DNA of 64,000 nt from Progne subis subis (taxonomy: Eukaryota; Chordata; Aves; Passeriformes; Hirundinidae), in the NCBI GenBank assembly GCA_022316685.1, contig JAKJHU010000030.1, forward strand, positions 14,340,018-14,404,017. Direction: 5' to 3'. Below, one piece after another: positions 50,301 through 62,027 of this stretch. Every line of letters begins with the position of its first letter. The first letter of the stretch is position 1. The notes beneath the pieces were generated by a model, which saw only the letters and a list, made by a program, of their open reading frames with translations, ran no database searches and was not told where the DNA came from. Both the position numbers and the translations under genes were made by a program.

Positions 50301-53300
50301 GATTGGGTTAATATGATTTTCACCACATACTAGTTATTATCAGTGTGTATACTGAAAATGAAGAGCAAGATGATAATGAATCTCAGGCAAATTCTGTGTT
50401 TGCTCTTTCTTCTGCCCAGCTGGCTTACCCAGCTCAAAACCTTACAAATACATAATACCATTCCTTAGAGTAAACATACTGTAACACAATTTTCTTCCCC
50501 CAAGCAAGCAACCAGATGAATGGCCTTGGTGGATTATTCTGTAACAGAAACACTCATAAGGGGTCTGTGATAAGCAAGTGAATGGAAATGGAGAAGTGCC
50601 CTGTTTAAAATCATCTAAACATTTTCTCTTAACATGAAACATTTGAAAATGTGTAGCTCAGTGTTTGATGAAACACAGGACCCTGTTGTCTGTAGCTCAG
50701 TTCTAGTCCCTTCTTTAAATGTAATCTTTTATCCAAATCACATGTGTTTTCAATAACTTCACATGTGGATGTAGTTACACCAGAAAACTGATTCACAAGT
50801 ACTTTAGAGGCTCCTCTATCTTTCAGACCCACCTAAAGTTTCTTTCCATTTTTTGAAATATTTTTTTAGAAAGCATATGAAGGGAAATAATCAGTTTTGC
50901 TTGCTTACAACACAAACGCCCTGGTCTGAATCATAAGTACAGCATTGTTCAAAGGAACAGCTGGTACCAACTCCAGAAGTATAAGCACTCCCCTCCAAAC
51001 AAAAAACTCTGTTGGGTATGTTAGTCATTATCTCCCACAGGTATAGATTCAAGGCTACAGTTCTGCCTATTCCTGCCATGGCTAAAAAGATTTGTTACAA
51101 GGTCTTCGGAAAGGAGAATTTTCATGCACAAACAAATATCCAACTATTTCTTTCTTGTCTGCTAATCTCCATGACTCTTGTACCTTCTTGAAACAGTTTT
51201 AACCACATAAAGGGCAATCACACTTTAATGGTAACAATAGAGCACTAAAAAGTTGTTTCTACAGAAAAGCACATACGAAGACAGCTTTGCCCTCAAGCAC
51301 TGCAACTATATAAACAGACAACTTTGCTAAAAATCTGAACCAATTCTTTGATAGCCAGCTTTTTCTATCAAGAAACACAATTTTTAGGGATGGGATCTGT
51401 TTGAAATATTTTCAAGGACTGGACTCCTATTGCACCTTATTTTCAAAGCAAGCTTAACTCAGGTCACCTCCTCATTTACAGGAGTGTAGTTTTACTGCTC
51501 ATTCTAAGAGATGCCAGAGGTGGGAGCTCTAAAAAGCACCTTAACCACTTAGGGAACTGTACTTACATTGTGCATTCAAGAAACTTCTGCTAACAAGCAA
51601 ATGGTAAACTTTGAACTTCCTTGACAGTTTTCCAGGACAACTCCTTGACAGTCAGTTTTCAAAGAGTTTGTATTCAGTTATGATCCTTATTGCCTTCATT
51701 CATATCAGAGCCCATTTTGTCCTGGAATATTCAGGTATTCAAAAACAGAAGTTTGCATATAAATCCCTTCATAGCCTGTGGACTGGTGGATTGAGCCTAG
51801 ATACCAAAGTAATGTAATTCCTTCAGTTTAGCACAGGAACTTCTAACACCATAGAGAAATCAGGAAAGTTGAGATTCCTCAAATCTTTTCAGAGAGCTGT
51901 AGTTGCAGATTGAAAAAAGATATTCTTAGATCTTTGTCTGGCCTTTCTACCATAAAATAACAGGCAAATAAATATCAAGATGTTTCAAATACGCATTTAT
52001 CACATGTCAGTCTCAAGACCATCCAGACCTTTTCACCTCAGTAAGAGCACTCCTGCATTCCCATGAGATCCAATTCCAAGTGAAGGGCTGTCTCTCACGC
52101 TGTGGGTTGAGATTTGCCTGGCTGTGCCTCTGGGCAGTTCTGGGAATGGCAGCAGGACCCCAAATCATTCAACACAACACCAGGGCACAGATGGGTGAAT
52201 TTCAGCCCTGACCACTGCATTTTTCTGATTCTTCTGCAGCTTGTGTAAAACCCATGTGTGGTCTCAAAAATGATCAGTTGGTACAGGTGGAAGGGTGAAG
52301 TGTGTCTGTCCTTTCAGGAGACTAAGTTTCCAAAGTCCACATCATCTTCTCTGACCTCTCCACAGTCACTCATGCCAGAAGCTGAGGTTCTTCCCAGCTG
52401 AAGTTGTATCAACAATGTGCATGGCGATTCATTAATTATAGAATATGTTCAGACTTTCAAAGTCTGAGCATTGTGGGTAGGATCCAAAAAAATGCTTAAA
52501 TGCAAGTATACATTTTATTCAGGTAGAATCTACGGGACAAAAAAATTTGTGCAAGTTAAATGTTGTGCATGTACCTCATCAAGGGCAGTGCATTTGTGCT
52601 TTGGAGGATCAGGCTTTACATAGCACAGCCTTGTTCCCAGAGCTGCAGACACACCTTACAGTAAAAAAACAGAAAGCACAGCATGATGGCAGGGGCAAGG
52701 TAAAAACCTGGGGACGGGGTCTCCAGATAAGACCAAGGGACATGGAAACCATGCTCCTCACAGACAGCTGGCATCAAGAGGGCTGTCAGCCCATCATCTT
52801 TACCAGAAATCATTTGTGCTGTCTTCGACTGTTAATTAGACTTAGAGTCTTTATTCCATTGTCCAAGGCTTTTTTCCACATTGTTGAGAAAATTATAAAC
52901 TTTTAAAATATAGGTGTTACCCTAAAATATGCCTGCCTGAATTAGTCTAACTTAGCCTTTTGCTAAGTGCATTTATATGAAGAATTAATAGAGGAAAGTT
53001 TTATAAAATTAAGAAGTTAATCAGAAGTCAACTGCAGTTTTCTCTCATACAGTTTTGTTGGACATTTCAGGCAGGTTTAAATATTTGATTGTAAAATTTT
53101 ATCTTTTGAGGACTGACAGTGGTAGAAACTATCTGAATGCTCGTTTTTTGTTGCATGCAACCTATGCTTCCTCTTAGTCAAAGGCCCCACTCTGTTCAAA
53201 TGTAAAGTTTCTATACAATTGCATTTATGACATAAAACTCAGAAGACACAATTTAAGTCTGCCTATTACAGTCAAGGAAAAATAAGCAAAATCTACATAA

Positions 53301-56257
53301 CAGTAACCCTGTCGTCTATTAGAAAACAGCTTCCAGAACCTGTGCCTTAAAATAGCAGGATCAGACTATAAATTCATTTAACCTGAGTTTTAAAATATTT
53401 ATAACCACTGTGGTTATTTGATGAAGTAAATCTACACAATAAATTTCCTTACAGCCATATTTAACTTATCCAGTGCAAATCCAAAATACTTTAAGTGAAT
53501 CACAAATTTCATAGATGGGGATAGAGATATAAAATATTAGGGTTTCAGTGCAAGTGCTGTGGTTTTAAACTGAAATAACAAAATAGGATCTGGTCTGGAG
53601 AACACAAGTCCCATGGAAATCTTTATGACAAATTCAGATAGAGTATAGGTTACATGTCAAGTACAGGTTGATCAGAAATTGTATAAATGCTGAAGTAGTA
53701 GTAGTAAGCAGGAACTTGAGCTAATTTATCCCCCAGTGTCTACAAAAAAAGCAGGTACTGTATGTGTTGAGGAACACAAAGTAGAAACTAAAATGAGAAA
53801 TTAAGATAAAGTAAGCCAGTCTGCTTTCTTGGTTGAAATTCCTCTTATCCTTCAGAGATGAAGAGATATTAACTTCATTACAGAGACTGAGCCTTTTCTC
53901 ATTCCATACTGTTCAGCAGCCATGGTGGTATGAAAAGAGAAACTGCTGCCTTACATAGTAAAAACAGCTTCACTGACTCAGTGTCCTATTACTCTTACAC
54001 ACTAGAAGCAATCAGAAGGTAGAATTTTCTGGCAAGGGACTTCAGCGGCAAGAACAACTCATTCTCTGGGGAGAAAAATAAAAGAATCTTATGTAAACCT
54101 TTATCAAGAGAAATACTCCCAAAAACAGGGGAGACTGTCAAAATAAGAGCATGTCTATTTGTAAAGGGAGGTCAGAAGTACAGAAAACTAGAAAAATATC
54201 GTATGGTCTCACCAGTAATTTAGTTCTTATGGGGAAAGTTAGCTGAACTCTTCCTCTTCCCTTCTCAGCCTCAACCATGTCTGGTTCTCTGGTTTGAAAT
54301 TTAGTTCAGTACCTCCCAGACAGGGAATATAATTTCCTCCCTTCTTTATAGATTTCTCTGGTTTACATTACCATTCAATAAATATATTACAAAATGTTAT
54401 TTACCTCTGTCCACAGCTTTTGAGTAGTTGCAGTGATCTAAAAGATATCACAAATTAAATTGCTGGATCCCACTCCAAACTCATCAGGGCGCATTGGGGA
54501 AGAGAAAAATCAAGCAACCTCATTGCATCTGGAGCTCAATGTTCATGTATTTCAGCAACACACACTCCATTGTACTAATACCCTTCTCTAAAAGAATCAG
54601 TGAGAAAGAAACTGTCCAGTTAACTGCATGGACTAGTGCTGTTTTCCCAGCCAGCCTGGCAGTCAACCCTGTGCTTAAGGGATTTTAATGTACACAGATG
54701 TGGTTTTGATTTGGTGACCTTCATTTTTAGCAGGAACTTCTGGTCCACGTAAATGACCAGAACCTGGAATGAAATCTAAGAACTCTATGCATTATTTGTG
54801 TCCAAGATCAGTAGTGAATTCAAACAAGAGTAGCTGGGGAAAGGGGATAGTCTTATATAGGAATGTATTTTTAAGGTTAAACATATTCTGCAGAAGCAAA
54901 TAAAGAAAATCAATTCAGTATTCATTGTCAGCAGGTACTTAAGAGCAGCATTAACTGCACAAAGACTGTGCAAATGCTGAGCCAATTCTACTGAGACACT
55001 TCAAGCATCAAATCACCCCCTAAATTACACCCTCACAGAAAAAGTCAATATGTCCACTGTAGCAACATTCCCTTACTACATTTGTGTTTCTGTCACAGGG
55101 CAGATTCTCTAGGGCCAGGACCACGTGAGCCATTCCTGGAATGTTCCTGATTGGGATAATGTTGGATCTGAAAGCAGCACAAGCACTTCAGAGGGGAAAC
55201 TTTCCAAACAATTGGTCAAAACTGCTGAAAATAAATGGATATTAAAGTAGGGTCAGAAGCAAATCCACTGTAACAAACACCTGGTTTTCTTCAGGGGAGC
55301 TTAGGCATCCATTTGGACTCAATCTTTTCACCCAGCTTTCCCATATCCATCCCAAAGCTGGGATGGGAACATGAAATATGAAAATTGTTATTGGAGACTG
55401 GTCTGAAATATTTAAAAACTAAGATTTTTTTTATTTGAATGGGATTTCGTGTGAGATCAAGGCTGGTACACTCTCTGCTTTTACCAAAGAGTCACCCGTA
55501 GCAGTAAAAATACAAGCTGCATAAGTTAAAAGGAGGCGAGTATTCTTCTGTTACATTTGTTTATTTCTGTGAGTCCATTTAAAACAATAGGCATTTCCCT
55601 TGTTCATCCTATTGTTCTAGTACAAATCTCCATCTGTATTCTTTGTTTCCTCATCAAGCACAAGCTTTGTCTCTGCTTTGAAAATCCTCCAATGCACTGT
55701 CCTGTCCTACGAGCCAAATCCATTACTGCAAGATCATCTAAAATCCAGGCTTTTCCAATTGCAACAGCCCCATCCCATTTTCTCCAGGAAGCCCTTTAGT
55801 GCACCATTACATTGAGATGTTCAGAACCACTACTCCTAAAGGTGCTATTTCTGTGCAGGCCATTAAAATAACTCTGTGGCCACTGGGGCCATAAACTCCA
55901 TGTATTGTATACTCTCCCACCCTGCCATTAACAAGCAGGGAAAGTGTGCAATAAAAATGTGCAATGTAATCTCCAACCATCCCTCCAACATGTACCTCAG
56001 CAGCCTTTAACCAAGTTAGCAGCTGTGCAGAGCTGTGGAACAGAACTGCTATTAAAACAGTGAGAGCACTGTGCATCCTCTTAGACTTACCTAATGATTT
56101 GTGTCCCAAACCCCAGGCCAGATAATCTGCTTGATCCAGATATTGCAACTAATCTTTTATCTGGGAAAACCTATGTGGAGGGCATTTGATACCACCATAA
56201 CAAATAAACTTGCTTAACTTAAATCTTAATGCACCATCAAAGTACATAGGACTTAGA
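47397..56257. other. long unique-looking stretch, no gene seen
   Basis: Nearly 9 kb without an identified repeat apart from short T-runs (for example about 47957-47983), small palindromes at 53150-53161 (gttgcatgcaac) and 53401-53417 (ataaccac/gtggttat), and a (GTA)4-like patch at about 53696. Open frames reach 119 codons (52547-52906). A 113-codon reverse frame spans 55807-56148 in a moderately complex, low-repeat patch. I cannot assign any of these. Confidence 0.5.
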
Positions 56258-56455
56258 CTTACAGGACAATTCATGTTGGAAGGCACTTTAGCAGGTTTCT
56301 AGCCCAAATTCCTGCTCAAAGCAGGGACAGTCATAAGACCAGATCAGGTTGCTCAGTGTTTTATCCAGTTTGGAAATGGTACAACCTCTCTGTAAAACCT
56401 GCTCCCATGTCTGATTGTCTTCAGGCTGAAAATATTTTTGTCTTATTCAAGTCAA
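56258..56455 (-). mobile_element. CR1 LINE 3' fragment, reverse strand
   Basis: Antisense CR1 tail. 'ttcatgttggaaggcacttt' and 'aaattcctgctcaaagcagg' are followed by 'accagatcaggttgctcagt', 'tatccagtttggaaatgg', 'caacctctctgtaaaacc' and 'tgaaaatatttttgtctta'. Order and spacing match the antisense CR1 3' region over its whole length. The terminal octamer end (low-coordinate side) is degraded. No coding potential. Confidence 0.9.
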
Positions 56456-58363
56456 AAGTTCAGTGTTTTGACTCGAAACTTCAGTGTTTGTTTAATCAAA
56501 ATATATATAATTACTATTTTTTAAGTATTAATGTTACATAATGATGCAGGGCTTTTCACTCAGCTTTGCACTTAAGGGGGAGATAAATCTGTTAGCCCAT
56601 CTTAAAAGTATACCAGCTGTTGCTTGTTTAATGTCTTGGGGAACAACTAATAGAAATTCAGAGCTATTCTATAACCAGATATGATATCTTGCATTTAAAT
56701 GTTCCTTACAGGAGAACAGATCCCCCACGCAGTTAAACATATATCAAATAACCCTGCACTAACCAGCAGTTATTGGTTTGGTAAAGCCTGGCAGCTGTTT
56801 AAGCACAAATAGAAAATAAGGAAAAAGTAGTTCAGGGTAAGACATGGCAAGTACTGTAGGAATGTGGCCTGTCTTTATGCATTGATATTTTGCTAGGAAA
56901 AGTTGTTGTCAGCGTTTCTGTGAGAAAAGTTGCCTGGAAAGAAACTCCTAATTCATTCCAGTACATCTAAATAGCACAGCTCAGCAACTTCAAGTGATGT
57001 TACTAGAAAGTTTTGGTTTCTCAATGTGATTGGGAAGCAGAAAAACTGCTGTTAGTTCATGAAGTCTGTATTTAGAGACCTCATAGAAAGTTCATGTTAT
57101 TAAAAAAAAAAAAAATTCTATTTAAAGTTCTGATCTATGACACATCACTAAACTAAACAGGGGCTACATGACAAATCAAAATACAGTGAAGCAGAGTCTA
57201 CTTCTTGAATTGGGGTCTGACATTATCTCCCTTGCAATATGACTCAGGGTACTTTCATTGGCCAGGAGTCACGAAGAGCACAGCCCTGCACCGTTTCAAA
57301 AGCAGTCACACTTCATGGACACGGTCAGAGCTAAGACATTTTAACCTGCTAATGACCCATCAGCAGCGAGGGCTCTGCTTTGCTCCAGAGGGTTCAAATT
57401 CTCGTTTTGCAAACATGACTTTCCGGTGCTTGCTAAGTTATCTCAGCCTCTGCTAAAGGAAAAGACTAGGTACAGCAAACGGCAAACAAACCTCAAGCTC
57501 TGTTTTACCTTCACATTATCTGGAAGAGTTACAGCAACAAAGAAGATATTACTTCCCCCCTAGGATGGTTTAATTCCACAGATTATAGCTCATATTTTCT
57601 GGCAAGCTGCTATTAAGCACTTTGACAAGAAACACTGTTCTACAACTCATCAGTACCTTTCTCTACCATCCCTAGACAGTGTGCTGGAAGACGAAATCAG
57701 TGTAACAGATTTGGATGGGTTTTTGCTTTTATGGACAATTCATCACAACAAGGTAGAGCAAGAAATGGAAACAATGAACATCAACTTAAAAAATAGCACA
57801 GAGAATCAGCCTGGTGACAGGACGAGCAGAGAGACTTCAATGTGCCTCGACATTTCAGGTTAATTTCTCTCTAAGGGTGGAAGAGACAATTTTATCTTCA
57901 GAGCATTTTGCAGCACTCACTAAATAATAAAATAATGTCAGCACATTGCTAATATCTTTCAGGTGTGGACCCATTTTCCCCACCAAACTCACACCACATT
58001 GACTGTGAGAGAGAATCTCCATAATCCATGGCCAAAGGAATGCTCTGACCTTCAGAAGGCTGGGCCAGTGATGAAAGCAACAAGGTGGTAAAAAAGTCAG
58101 GCCTGCCAAAACTCTTGTGCCTGGGAGATGAGGCCTACAAATGCTGATTCAAGATGCTTTGACCCTCCTGCCACGACTGAAGTGGTGGGAAATGTTCACA
58201 AAACTCTTTGCCAAAAGTATCCGCATTCCTAAAGAACAAAGATCTACATGGTATCTGCCAGAAACTCCACCTTGCTCTCACAAATAGTAGCCATTTGGCT
58301 TTTTTCTCCTCCTTGAACAAAGCAAAACTGCAAACATAGACTTTTGTACCCAGATGAAAAGAG
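56456..58363. other. unique-looking sequence, no gene seen
   Basis: Includes an A13-15 run at about 57099-57113. No repeat family or exon recognised. Open frames are under 90 codons. Confidence 0.5.
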
Positions 58364-58382
58364 TAATAATAATAATAATAAT
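58364..58382. repeat. (AAT)n microsatellite, left of LTR
   Basis: Six or so taa/aat units directly abutting the LTR start. The same repeat resumes immediately after the LTR. Confidence 0.9.
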
Positions 58383-58780
58383 TGTGGTGGTGCAAGAAGT
58401 GTTTTATTAGGTTTTTGTAAGAAGTTTATGTTACGGTTCATTTCACTGTATCCCCAGTTTTGTAACAGTCCACTCCCTTTTGTGTTGTCTGCATAATAAG
58501 GTGTTTTGTGTCAGTCCTCCCACCCCACACCTGACCTGGAACATCCCCTCTGCCACCCCCCCCCCACCCCCTCGCTCTGGGGCAGCCTGTCTGTCACTTT
58601 GGGGCTCCCTCCCAGACTGTGAAATCTCAGGGAGAGGGCTTCAGGTGATAGGTAGCCTGGGGGGAATTTCTTTGGCTCTGGATTTTAGTGGTCCGAGGCT
58701 TGGGGGTGGGCACACCTTGTTACCCCCTGAATCCCCTGATTTGTTGTCTTGTTGTAACCCCCCCTGAACCCCTCCCCTGC

Positions 58781-58787
58781 TTTTAAG
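58781..58787 (+). promoter_or_regulatory. TATA-like box of the solo LTR
   Basis: 'ttttaag' ahead of 'gtggaggagggag'. It is positioned about 100 bases upstream of the LTR polyadenylation signal, as expected for the U3/R junction. Inferred from position only. Confidence 0.5.
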
Positions 58788-58882
58788 GTGGAGGAGGGAG
58801 ATTCAAATCCTCTCTGCTCTTGGTCTCTGGCCTCTCTGGCCTGAGGTTTGGACTGGCTGTGGACTTCCTGCAGCTTGGCCTG

Positions 58883-58888
58883 AATAAA
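58883..58888 (+). promoter_or_regulatory. Polyadenylation signal of the solo LTR
   Basis: Canonical AATAAA in 'cctgaataaacatc', inside the LTR and about 200 bases from its 3' end. Confidence 0.75.
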
Positions 58889-59091
58889 CATCTTTTAACG
58901 AGCTGAGAGCCAGCCTTTTCTTCCACTGCCATTGCTGTCATGACACTATTCAGTCCAGCTGCTGCTGAGAAGCCGAGCCAGCAGGTAAAGATCACCTGGG
59001 TGCCCATCCGAACTGGGAACTTCTGTAGCTGTGCTGACCAGAGCTAGCCAGAGGTCAGCGCCCGCCCGGTGCGGGGACAGACACAGCCACA

Positions 59092-59105
59092 AATAATAAT
59101 AATAA
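59092..59105. repeat. (AAT)n microsatellite, right of LTR
   Basis: Continuation of the same AAT array after the LTR end. The two halves flank the insertion. Confidence 0.9.
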
Positions 59106-60074
59106 ATGGATACACTATACTGAGCACAGAAGGAAAAGTGTTTCTTGCTGACAAGACTAATGTACCAATCCAGCAGTGACCCCCAGACAATGATTTCAGG
59201 GAAGCTCCCTGCTGCACAGCATCCCAGACTTGTGATCCTGAAAACAACCTGCAAAGTGCTGAACTCAGTGGCAAGGAGACCATAAAATGCCAGTACCCTT
59301 TACAGGGACATTTAGGGGTGATTCCAAATATTCATTGCAGAGCATTTAAGTAGCAGATTTGCTTCTTCAGTTCAACAGTTTGCAATTCTTCCCTGCCCCC
59401 TCTAAGTGTTTTTTTTCTTCTTCTGTGCTCGATACAGATTAGTGTTTCACAAATAAAAGAGTTCCTTATTACCAAAGTTAAGTCCTATATAATCAGGAAC
59501 ACAGAAAACATTTCAGTTGGCAAAAACTAATTTTGTTAATGCCGATGAATGAAATGTTATCTGTCAATTAAAGAAGAAATACTTCCTCTTCTTTTTAATG
59601 CCAGAGAGCAGAATTAATGCCACAGCCCAACTTCTATCATACAATGTAATAACACAATTATGAAGCTGAGAAAATCCTAAAACTTATCTTGCTTGGCTTC
59701 CAGCCTGACAATTTTCAGAACTGTATGCAATACATGGATTTGTTTCCCATTAAAAAATGATTTGCTAAGCTCCATTCATCCAAGATGCAGGAAGAGACAA
59801 CTCAATGACTTATCAATTTAATCTGAACATCACTTGACTTTTCTGTTTGGCCTGCATTCATATTACAGTTTCCCTAAGTAGTTTCTACAGCCCACAGTGA
59901 AATGGAGTTTTGTACCGGATGACAATAAATTTCAGGCCTGCCAAGTCTCCCGTGCCAAGCTTGGTGCTCCCACACCCTCCCCTCCACGGCTGGACTGTTC
60001 CCTTGGACATTTCCTGTGCAGCATCATACCAAGGTGAGCCAGCCTGTGCCCTGCAAATCCACTTCACCTAGTGC
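59106..60074. other. unique-looking sequence between two LTR-like blocks
   Basis: About 970 bases without a recognised repeat or exon. It does not look like retroviral internal sequence, which argues that the flanking LTR-like blocks are independent insertions. Confidence 0.5.
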
Positions 60075-60184
60075 AGGAGAAGGGAATAGAGGTGACCTCA
60101 CCCCTGATAAGTAACAGCTGTGTTAATTAACCAATACAGCCTCGGCCCTGATGAGTAACTCCTGTATCCAATAAGGATGAGTGA

Positions 60185-60192
60185 GATAAAAG
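60185..60192 (+). promoter_or_regulatory. TATA-like box in LTR-like block
   Basis: 'gataaaag' 13 bases after a ccaat motif. A typical avian LTR promoter arrangement, inferred only. Confidence 0.4.
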
Positions 60193-60282
60193 AGGGGATG
60201 AGCTGGTAAGGGAAGGATTATCATGGAGGAAAGATCTTAAGCAGTGTTAAGGAGAGACTCTTTGCTGCAAGGTCAGTCTGGG

Positions 60283-60390
60283 TCTGCAGCCAGAGCCTAC
60301 TGTTGGAGCCTGCAGCCATGTCTAGCTAGGTAAAGGCCTGCAGTCAGGGTCTGCAAACTAATCCCTGCAGTCAGAGTTTAGAAGAAAATA
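60283..60390 (+). repeat. ~27-bp degenerate tandem repeat inside LTR-like block
   Basis: 'ctgcagccagag', 'ctgcagccatg', 'ctgcagtcaggg' and 'ctgcagtcagag' start at about 60284, 60310, 60338 and 60365, a spacing of 26-28 bases. A fifth copy sits at about 60435. Confidence 0.75.
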
Positions 60391-60556
60391 ACCAGAAGTC
60401 AGAAGTTGCAAGGAAAACCTACAGCAAGAGTTTCCTGCAGCCAGAGTCAGTGAATAGTTAAGATGATTGATGATTAAAGGACCCTTTTTATTCTTGTGTT
60501 TAACAAGAAGTCTGTGCCTCAGCTCATTTTTACCCTCTAATAAGAGGGCTGCTGCA

Positions 60557-61947
60557 ACAATCCAGCACAAAGAAGGAGATTCAGCTCCAAACTGGAACAC
60601 CTAAAGATAAATGTCCCCATGTGGTTACATGTATGCTAGGCATCTTCAGTCAGCAATGATCGAGGGCTGACTTTGTTGCCATCAGAAATGCCCTAGGAGA
60701 TCCCATGTGACCTTCAGGCACTACTGCAGAACAGCCTGAGTCTCTCCTAGGACCATATTTTGCAGATCCATCCAAGCACTTTGAGTACCCAAAAGGACCT
60801 CATGTATTATGAACCCAAGCCTTGCTCTTCACCTTGACTCAATTCCATGCAGAAGCACGGAGGACAAGAGCTTTCCACCTAGAGAAGGAATGCAAGCTGC
60901 ACCTGGCAATGCCCATTTTCCTTGCAGCAAACTATTAGATCCATTGCACCTCATAGGCCTGTGTTCGTATACATGCACACACAAGAGAGAAAAGGAAGCG
61001 GCTTCTGCTGTAAGCTAGTCACATTGAGAGCTGCCTCAACATTTGGAACTCTTCAAGACTGAAGTCTGTATAGCTCTGGAATGCTGCTTCATTCCCTATG
61101 GAATGATGGTGTCTTTTGGAAAACCAGAAATTAGATGTAAGTTCATAATACTGCTAAAATTGTGGGAATGTTGGAATATAAGGATTGGGCCAGACTTGTT
61201 TCCCAGTATTATAAAAATATTAAAGATGGAATTCATAAACAGAAAAATCTGTTCAACGAAATGCATAGAAAATTATTAATAATAAATCAGCTGCTGTATT
61301 TAAGATGGCTCCATTTTTTTTTTGCAGAGCTGCTCAGTTTATCTACATTTTGGCTGCTGTGCTGCCCCATTGAGTGTGATTTGTGATTAAAGCTTCTTGT
61401 GGTATTTGTCTTCAGGCCAAGGATTCCGGTGTGGCCATTTATAGTACAGTTTATTTTCATTGACACATGGACCCCAATACTTGCTTAAACCAAGCAGCAA
61501 AGACTTTAACTGGGGGAGCAGGGTGGGTCCAGGCCAAGCTGGGATTTCAGGGCACAGTCTGGGATGAGGACAGAATCAGGACCAGTGAGGTAAGCCAGGG
61601 TTGGCACAACTCTGGAATGGCTGGACAGGGCCATAGGTATGGGAATGGGGTCCGTGGTTGGGCAGGGAAAGGGAGGGGGATGGGGCTGTTGCAGAGGTGG
61701 AAACCAGCATTCTCCAGCATTGATGTAGGATCAGTCCCTATCTGGACCTCAGTTCAGCTGCTCACACACAGGGATCTTAGGTAAGAGAGTTGCCATGGAA
61801 CACACGAGATATCTGCAAACTGCTAGCAAATGTGATAGAGGACCAACAGTGAAAAGGCAGATGAAGCCCCGGGGCAATTCCCTGAAGTATGAAGGTGCCT
61901 CTCAGGAGCTGTGTACGGGCTCCTGGAAGGAGATCCTGACAACATAC
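60557..61947. other. unique-looking sequence, no gene seen
   Basis: Includes a G-rich purine-biased patch at about 61500-61700 with a 105-codon forward open frame and a 'gaggtaagcc' donor-like site near 61588. No matching acceptor-exon pair is supported and the product is not recognised. Confidence 0.45.
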
Positions 61948-62027
61948 TCAGTTGAGTGACTCTGGTCAACTGACAGAGGGTGCCTAATTTAAAGTATATC
62001 CAAGAGCCAGAATCACTGGCTCTTGGA
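61948..62027. repeat. Two adjacent perfect inverted repeats
   Basis: First: tcagttga (61948-61955) with tcaactga (61966-61973), 10-base loop. Second: tccaagagccag (61999-62010) with ctggctcttgga (62016-62027), 5-base loop 'aatca', 12 of 12 paired. Both are exact and lie 25 bases apart. Confidence 0.9.

Larger units (their letters stand above)
58383..59091 (+). mobile_element. Solo LTR of an endogenous retrovirus
   Basis: A 709-base block starts 'tgtggtggtgcaag' and ends 'acacagccaca'. It therefore has the TG...CA termini of a retroviral LTR and a short terminal inverted repeat TGTGG/CCACA. It is GC-rich and C-run rich relative to its AT-rich surroundings. A TATA-like box (58781-58787) lies about 100 bases before an AATAAA signal (58883-58888), setting forward orientation. 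Flanking (AAT)n on both sides gives a possible 6-bp target duplication 'aataat' that cannot be separated from the microsatellite. No internal retroviral genes adjoin, so it is a solo LTR left by recombination between two LTRs. A 6-bp duplication would favour an ERVK-like integrase. Confidence 0.88.
60075..60556 (+). mobile_element. Probable second LTR, unrelated to the first
   Basis: Promoter-like architecture: two ccaat motifs (60131-60135, 60168-60172), then a TATA-like 'gataaaag' (60185-60192), then an attaaa signal (60473-60478). After that comes a pyrimidine/GT-rich tail ending 'gggctgctgca'. Upstream there is a duplicated 'ccctgatRagtaac' motif at 60102 and 60146. Downstream there are about four copies of a ~27-base 'ctgcagYcagRg' unit. 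This layout resembles an avian ERVL-type LTR in forward orientation. Ends are uncertain: a 'tgcaggag...ctgctgca' terminal inverted repeat from 60072 is possible, but I found no target-site duplication. No retroviral genes adjoin. Confidence 0.5.

Noticed and set aside
55807..56148. 113-codon reverse frame that looks protein-like
   Set aside because: No recognised domain or splice sites. Could be conserved non-coding sequence but that needs cross-species data.
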